NCBI GenBank assembly: GCA_949318235.1
Contig: OX439129.1
Coordinates: 35,315,027 to 35,379,026 of the forward strand
From: Ecdyonurus torrentis
Lineage: Eukaryota > Arthropoda > Insecta > Ephemeroptera > Heptageniidae
Direction: 5' to 3'
Length of the DNA stretch: 64,000 nucleotides
Position 1 is the stretch's first letter. Every line of letters begins with the position of its first letter. The notes beneath the pieces were generated by a model. That model did no database searches and was not told the origin of the DNA. It saw nothing but the letters and a program-made list of their open reading frames with translations. The position numbers and the translations under genes were made by a program. Of the stretch, positions 58,023 through 64,000 are shown piece after piece.

Positions 58023-59512
58023 ATCTGGACCCCGCCCACTCTGATCTCCACTATACTTTATCTTAGTAACAAAATCTTCAATTGTACAAACTACTTGCTT
58101 TCTTGGTCATTTATGCTATTACATAAAAATATTTAACTGCTCTATGACTCTGTGAGCAGACAAACAAGAATAGGGGAAATTCCAAATTTACATATTTAAG
58201 TACCCACCATTGTACAAATACCCTTTTATAATTTTATTTTTATTTTACTATTCATTAAAATCGATATGATTTCTGGTATTTTAATCTAACTTAATTTACA
58301 ACTCATCGTATCCATTTCTTTGAAAAATACTTCGTATATTTTCCTATAACAAACAATCTGCAATTTTAGAAAATAAATATTTTAGATAGTGCAAAAACGT
58401 AATTTCCAAGCAATAAAATTCAAATGATTTAATAATAATTCATAAATAAATTTTTATTCTGTAAAAATAAAAAACTTTGTATGACCGAAAAAAAAAAGCT
58501 AAAATTTTATTTGCATTTTTTTCTTATATAGTTTCAATATTTTTTTTCTTTAAAAAGTAATAAAAAAAAGAAGACTGCATTACTTTTTTTTTTATATAAT
58601 AAAAGGAATTATCAAGGCGATGAAACAGTTTAATCAGTAAGTAAAGTTTTGTGGAGTTTCAGTTACATTTCGTTGAGATTGTTCCATCTTGAAGAAGTCT
58701 TGATCCCTTTTGCGCAAACACTCTTAAATAGTACTGCAGTGTATATTGTGGCGATGTCCAGTGTTTATCTCACAAGCAAATCTTAACTACACACCAAGCA
58801 AGCTTAGGGATTACACTCAAGAACTTCCTCACTATTGTAAATGTCCATCTTAACAAGGAAAAGAGAAAAAAAAACACAAAGTTGGTCATCAATTCTCACC
58901 CTCACTCTCTACTTCTCATGTCCACTTTGTTAAAGAAACTTTTATATAGATCTCATCACGTGTTCATTTACACACATAGATTTTTTTTTTATAGCGAACT
59001 TCGCATATTTTTTATATAACTAAAAAGATATATAAAAAAAAAAAAATGTTGCAAACATAATTTACGAGAATAGAACCCGCCACCCATGTGTATGATTTCT
59101 ATTGAACAACGTCGATAATACGTCTTGAGGCTAAATTATAAAATATGTATATAACTATAACATAATATGTGGCAAGCAAATAATAATAAAATTATACATC
59201 AGTACGACAGATTGGTATTGAATTTACATTGCAAAATGTTTCAAAAAGTAACATTCTCATCATTTTATTCCATATATATAATATATTAAATAGTATTGGA
59301 GTATATATGTTATAAAAGCCACCGCAGTGAATACTTTGCCGTATAAGTTCTTTGAAATTTAAAACCTAAAATAATATAATAATAAATAACATTTCAACTA
59401 TATAGATTCCATAAAAGTGATTTTAATATAGTAACGCAAAGTATACTATATCTATATAGGAAAACAAAAATTATGAAATCAGTTTTTCTATCTTCTTTTT
59501 ATTTGTTTAACC

Positions 59513-59625
59513 CCCGTAAGCTGTGACGCTAACTAACTAGTTAAACCGTAGTTAAGTTGTTATTTTGATTGTTGCAACAATTAAAAAAAGATAACTAAGG
59601 TTTAACTAGAGGTTGCAGCTTACAG
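59513..59625. repeat. Foldback element with GTAAGCTG ends
   Basis: GTAAGCTGTGACGC and TAACTAGTTAAACC on the left pair imperfectly with GGTTTAACTAG and TTGCAGCTTAC on the right. Confidence 0.65.
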
Positions 59626-59928
59626 CCATAAATGACATTATAACAATGAATTTTTATCATAATAATAAAGGAAGAACAAACTTATAGGGAAAGAAATATC
59701 CACATGCGGTCACTCATTTTAATTTTCACAGTCTAAACACGGTGAGCGGCTTATTTTAGTATAAAATGTTAAAATATTCAAGCCATTTTCTCTTTTACCA
59801 AAAACTTCCTTTACCCCCTTCTTTTTCCCTTCATTCCACTTTTAAGCGCGGTCCTTTTCCTCTCAATTAATTGACTCGCGATAATTAAGCAAATGCTGTT
59901 AGCTTCCCCTAAGGCTCTGTTATAACGA

Positions 59929-59930
<2 letters not shown>

Positions 59931-59980
<50 letters not shown>
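59931..59980. repeat. (CT)n microsatellite
   Basis: About 24 CT units, that is GAGAG on the minus strand, next to a slightly GC-richer stretch. Confidence 0.98.
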
Positions 59981-59983
<3 letters not shown>

Positions 59984-61703
59984 CATGATGAGGTAACGAA
60001 CTGACTGCAAGGCAAGCTCAAGCCTTTGTCTTGATTAGATAAAACCTACTGCATGTATAAAACAAAACACACACACACACTATGAGCATATAACTCTCTT
60101 ATTTTCCATGGGCATATACATAATATACAGTACCAAGTCTTTATGTATATAATAATAATATAAAACAAAAGGTAATACATATAGTTATAGTGTGAAAATA
60201 TAATAATAAGTTTAGAAAATGTAAACCTTATATAAAAGTGAAAAGATAAAGAGGATGTTTTAATTTAATAAAAAATTTAAATTTAAAATATATAAAATAA
60301 GATCATAAATTTTAATTATTTTTAATTAAGTTATTGTGTTTAGTTTTTGTTTGTTGATTTACTTTTAGAAATATTTTGTAGTTTAAAATATACTCTTGCA
60401 CTATTGCCTGATGAAAAAAATTAAAAATATAGTAAAAAGATACGAAAAAAAGTAATTCAATATTATAAGCAAATTTCCAAGTGTTCATCGATATTATGTG
60501 TATAATTTTACAAAAACTTCATTCAATTGTTATTCATTTATTAGGATATGTACTAATAAATAAATAAACTTGGATTGATGCATTTATTTTCTGAATATCT
60601 ACATGGTTTCTTTAGTTTAGGATATAGCTATTGGAATACTTATAGGTTTCTGTTTTGTTTTAGGTGACGATTTAAGAGTTATTAATTATACACTTGTTTA
60701 ATTTCTACACAAAATATATGATCGATTGGGAAAACGTATAAAAATCAACAAATAAACCATAAACACATCAAAATAATGCATCATCAAGCAAGTTTATTTC
60801 CACTTGCTGTTTATTTATATTTTCTTACCAATATTTTGATAATTCTTTTTTGTTTAATATTTAGAAACGTAAATAATAACAAAAATACATTCAACAACAT
60901 AAAAAATATAAATATATAAATACATTGTTAAATAAATAAATAACAAACAAAAAAGAAATAAAAATATTCTTTGATGTGTATAATATTTAACATTATTTAT
61001 CATTAAACAATCAATGATTTAAATTTGTATAGAGTAAAATTTGTTCTCAGAGCTACACAAACAACGTATATAGCAACAGAGGCACTTAATTAATACAAGA
61101 AAGACGTGTGTGGTTTTAATTTCTCAGAATGGAAAGTTTAATTAGCAAGAAACTTCATCAATACATATTGATCATTAGAAAACGCAATTTGATGGTTAAT
61201 ATTTTATATACTATCTATAGCTACCCTAGCTCCAACTCAATTAAAATGTGTAAACATTATTTATTTTCTTTACATTCTTGCAAAAGCTTGTTTTATTTTT
61301 CTCAAAGTAATATAAATATAATCAAAAAGCTTTTTGTATTTTAATCTCTCGCTTTTCTCATTTTATAAACTTTTAAATGGTGAATCTTCTTGTTAGTTTT
61401 GTTGTTTTTTGATATAACACAAAACTTTCATTATAAGTAAAAATAATTGTACTTTGTACTCGGTATTAATTATTTTTAGAATTTATTTACTTAAAGGTGC
61501 ATCATTATTTTTATTAAATGTTTAGCTTGAAATTTAAGATAAATTATATTTGAAACTTATTCAAAATGTATCATAACGTTATTTCTGATGTTATGTCTAA
61601 TTTTTGTAACTGACTTTACTGCAAAACATTTGGATTGAATTGAGAGGCTGAATACCTGATTTTTCCCAATAAAAGTCGTTGTATTTATTATTAAACTTGG
61701 AAA

Positions 61704-61739
<36 letters not shown>

Positions 61740-61873
61740 TGAAGATTCTTCTTAATTGCCCCTTTAGAAGGTGCCTGCTTTGGTTTACATATATGAAAAT
61801 ATATTGTAAAAACTAAGGATCTTTGATTTGAAGTTTTAACTAATGCAGCTGTTTGTTATTATTATTTTGCTAG

Positions 61874-61939
61874 TTAGCCTTTGAAGCCATAATCTCTAAA
61901 GAACCTCCTATTCATCAATCTGCGTTCAGGCTTGCCTGA
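61874..61939 (+). CDS. Possible terminal exon, unproven
   Basis: After a pyrimidine-rich run and the acceptor ttttgctag, the frame reads LAFEAIISKEPPIHQSAFRL then A and a stop. Codon use is less AT-biased than the flanks. No upstream exon was found, and the minus strand is also open across part of it, so this may be chance. Confidence 0.15.
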   Translation, partial: LAFEAIISKEPPIHQSAFRLA

Positions 61940-63012
61940 GCCCAGGCCTGTAACCTACACTCTTCTCCTGAGTTTCCATTACCAGATCTGAGCCAGACGT
62001 ACATTTTGATGGCTTTACATTTTACGTATTTTGTGGTGTGGAGATACTGATATGTAGATATTATTATTAATTCTCACTTCAGTTGAAATAAAATTCAATT
62101 TTTAATTAATATATTATATAATATAATAAATTTTTCATGACGTCAAAAAAATAGTATAAAAGAACAGAACAAAGTGTAAAATTTTCTAAAAACTTTTATC
62201 TTTATATGTTAGAATTTAAATTAAATTGACAAAATAAAGAGTGAATTAGAAATTTCACACAAAATGTGCGTGCGAAGTCGTTTGAATATATAGGAATAAG
62301 AGAACGCTAAATGTAATTATCTTTCATTTCAATTAATGGACATTCTGAAGAAGAAAATTACTCACAATTGCAACAAAAACTAATTTACTTAACACACTTG
62401 ACAAAATTTTATCAAAATTGACAAATTTAATCAGTATTTTAATTTTCTTTGATAATATATTATTATGTTATGCTTAACAAATTGAAAGGTAAAATTTAAA
62501 AATAATAATAATAATCTTGATTAAAATGTTATAACTATAATTATTTTGTGTAAATATCTTAACTATATATTATATTACAAATTACATGATTCAAATAATT
62601 AATTAACTCTTCATTTTATACATACGGTGTACATACAATAAACATTAATCTAATTAATTTCATAAAAGCATTTTTGTTGACATATTACATTAATTAAATT
62701 TAATTAATATCTTTTTAAAATATATTACATTATGATAATTAAATATGCATGTACATTATATGTATAACCTTTATTGCTTAAATATATTGCGTTCTATGTG
62801 AAATATATAATAATAAACAAATTACTGTATTTTAGAAAATCAATCATAAAATACTCATATCATCACCAAAGCTTTTGAGTGTGTATTTAAAGTTCTTAAA
62901 ATATAATTTTAACATATTAAGTAAAGTTGTCAGTTAAAATTGTCTTATTAGAAAAGATGGATGTTTGTTTACCTTTTTTTTTTTTGTATTCTACATAGTA
63001 AGAGATAATATT

Positions 63013-63033
63013 ACATATATATATATATATATA

Positions 63034-63100
<67 letters not shown>
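63013..63100. repeat. (AT)n microsatellite
   Basis: TA repeat with one CATC interruption, followed by a short ACACAC stretch. Confidence 0.98.
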
Positions 63101-63105
<5 letters not shown>

Positions 63106-63676
63106 CACACACTACACACATATAACGTATACCTATACATATATGTACTGAAAATTTATTAGTATTGCATGCATATTATGCTACTTGTCGTATGTTGCAA
63201 AGAGAATGGTAGATGTCATATAGAATGAAACAAACACCACTACACAACATACACATTATAATATATATAAAGTATATTTAGTTATATAGGACTGATATAT
63301 AAATATACCAATTTTATATAAATTTGAATATAAAAATGGACCTCTTGAACTACTGTATTTCAATATAAACATATATGTATTTCCATATAGCATAATGTAT
63401 AGTAGGGCTTGACAAGTAACCAAATATTTGATCCAACAAGAGATATGGTACTTTTGAGGGTAGGGGAAGGTCATACAAGATTTAAAACTTACACAGAGGT
63501 ACTCTCATGCTTGTAATATTTTATTACTTTATGTTAATACTGTTTTTGTTATTTTTAATGACAGCATTACAAAGGGCAAAAAAACAAAACATAATTTGTC
63601 ATATATTTTGATTCACTACTTTCTAAATAAAATATAATTTTACAGTATCAAAATATGCAAATTAATAGGCACAGAA

Positions 63677-63677
<1 letters not shown>

Positions 63678-63751
<74 letters not shown>
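63678..63751. repeat. (AT)n microsatellite
   Basis: About 37 uninterrupted TA units near the right edge. Confidence 0.99.
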
Positions 63752-63753
<2 letters not shown>

Positions 63754-64000
63754 ATACACATATATTTTATATATAGATGAAATATGACAAGCTAAATTGA
63801 AATCTACAAGTGTAAAATGTAATATTAATAAAATTAAAATAGTTTATTCATGCATTTTTTACATTAAATAGGGTAAAAAATACTTGTGTGTTTTTGTACA
63901 GAAAGATATGGCATCATACTTGTACACACGATTGTGATTATACTGTAATTAACGATTCAAAAATTTGCTCTATAGATTTTCGATGACATTATTTATAATG

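Larger units (their letters stand above)
56831..64000. other. Right-hand AT-rich region
   Basis: Beyond the two foldbacks, microsatellites and unproven exon candidates listed separately, this stretch has poly(T) at about 61707-61737 and GC-richer patches near 58640-58920 and 59800-59930. They could belong to untranslated exons of a gene extending beyond the window, but show no convincing protein. Confidence 0.5.

Noticed and set aside
58640..58960. Open frame of about 80 codons on the plus strand and a short MEQSQRNVTE frame on the minus strand
   Set aside because: The plus frame has no start codon early on and the minus frame is preceded by a stop without a usable acceptor; neither resembles a family.

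Overview
This is a eukaryotic nuclear window. It is strongly AT-rich, with spliced genes using GT-AG introns, long (AT)n, (CT)n and poly(T) tracts, and many short inverted-repeat transposons. It most likely comes from an arthropod, probably an insect. The main reason is a small membrane protein with the LPSYDEAL signature of Commissureless, a family I know from insects. TCAGT initiator-like motifs near two putative promoters agree. The species cannot be named from the sequence. All splice joins below were built by hand from reading frame, splice-site phase and similarity to remembered families; no alignment was run.

Five protein-coding genes can be assembled from start to stop. From left to right they are: DNA primase large subunit (PRIM2, minus strand, 8 exons, 562 aa); a Commissureless-like sorting adaptor (minus, 2 exons across an 8.3 kb intron, 197 aa); the ciliary coiled-coil protein CFAP157 (minus, 5 exons, 353 aa); the RNA chaperone La/SSB (minus, 7 exons, 370 aa); and CABLES (plus, 10 exons, 582 aa). 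La and CABLES are divergent, with start codons 328 bp apart, so they probably share a promoter. The others are ordinary metazoan genes with no shared pathway.

Layout: 1-3127 intergenic; 3128-8377 PRIM2; 8378-13629 AT-rich intergenic with microsatellites and a TTAA-flanked MITE; 13630-22557 the Commissureless-like gene, with LINE 3' ends and nested MITEs in its intron; 22558-25089 its upstream region; 25090-29747 CFAP157, whose first intron holds a 577-bp hAT element; 29748-31134 intergenic; 31135-35258 La; 35587-49174 CABLES, with many inverted-repeat elements in its introns; 49175-64000 mostly non-coding, with foldback elements and a few unproven exon candidates near 56.6, 58.0 and 61.9 kb.

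The most striking non-gene signal is a complete hammerhead self-cleaving ribozyme on the minus strand at 47021-47065. It lies in a GC-richer block with its own TATA box and initiator-like sites, inside a CABLES intron. Its stem III is minimal and self-complementary, as in ribozymes of Penelope-like elements and retrozymes. A second strong signal is a TTAA-targeting MITE family with five copies here, one of which has its related empty site elsewhere in the same window. A third is a 96-bp perfect inverted repeat in a CABLES intron.
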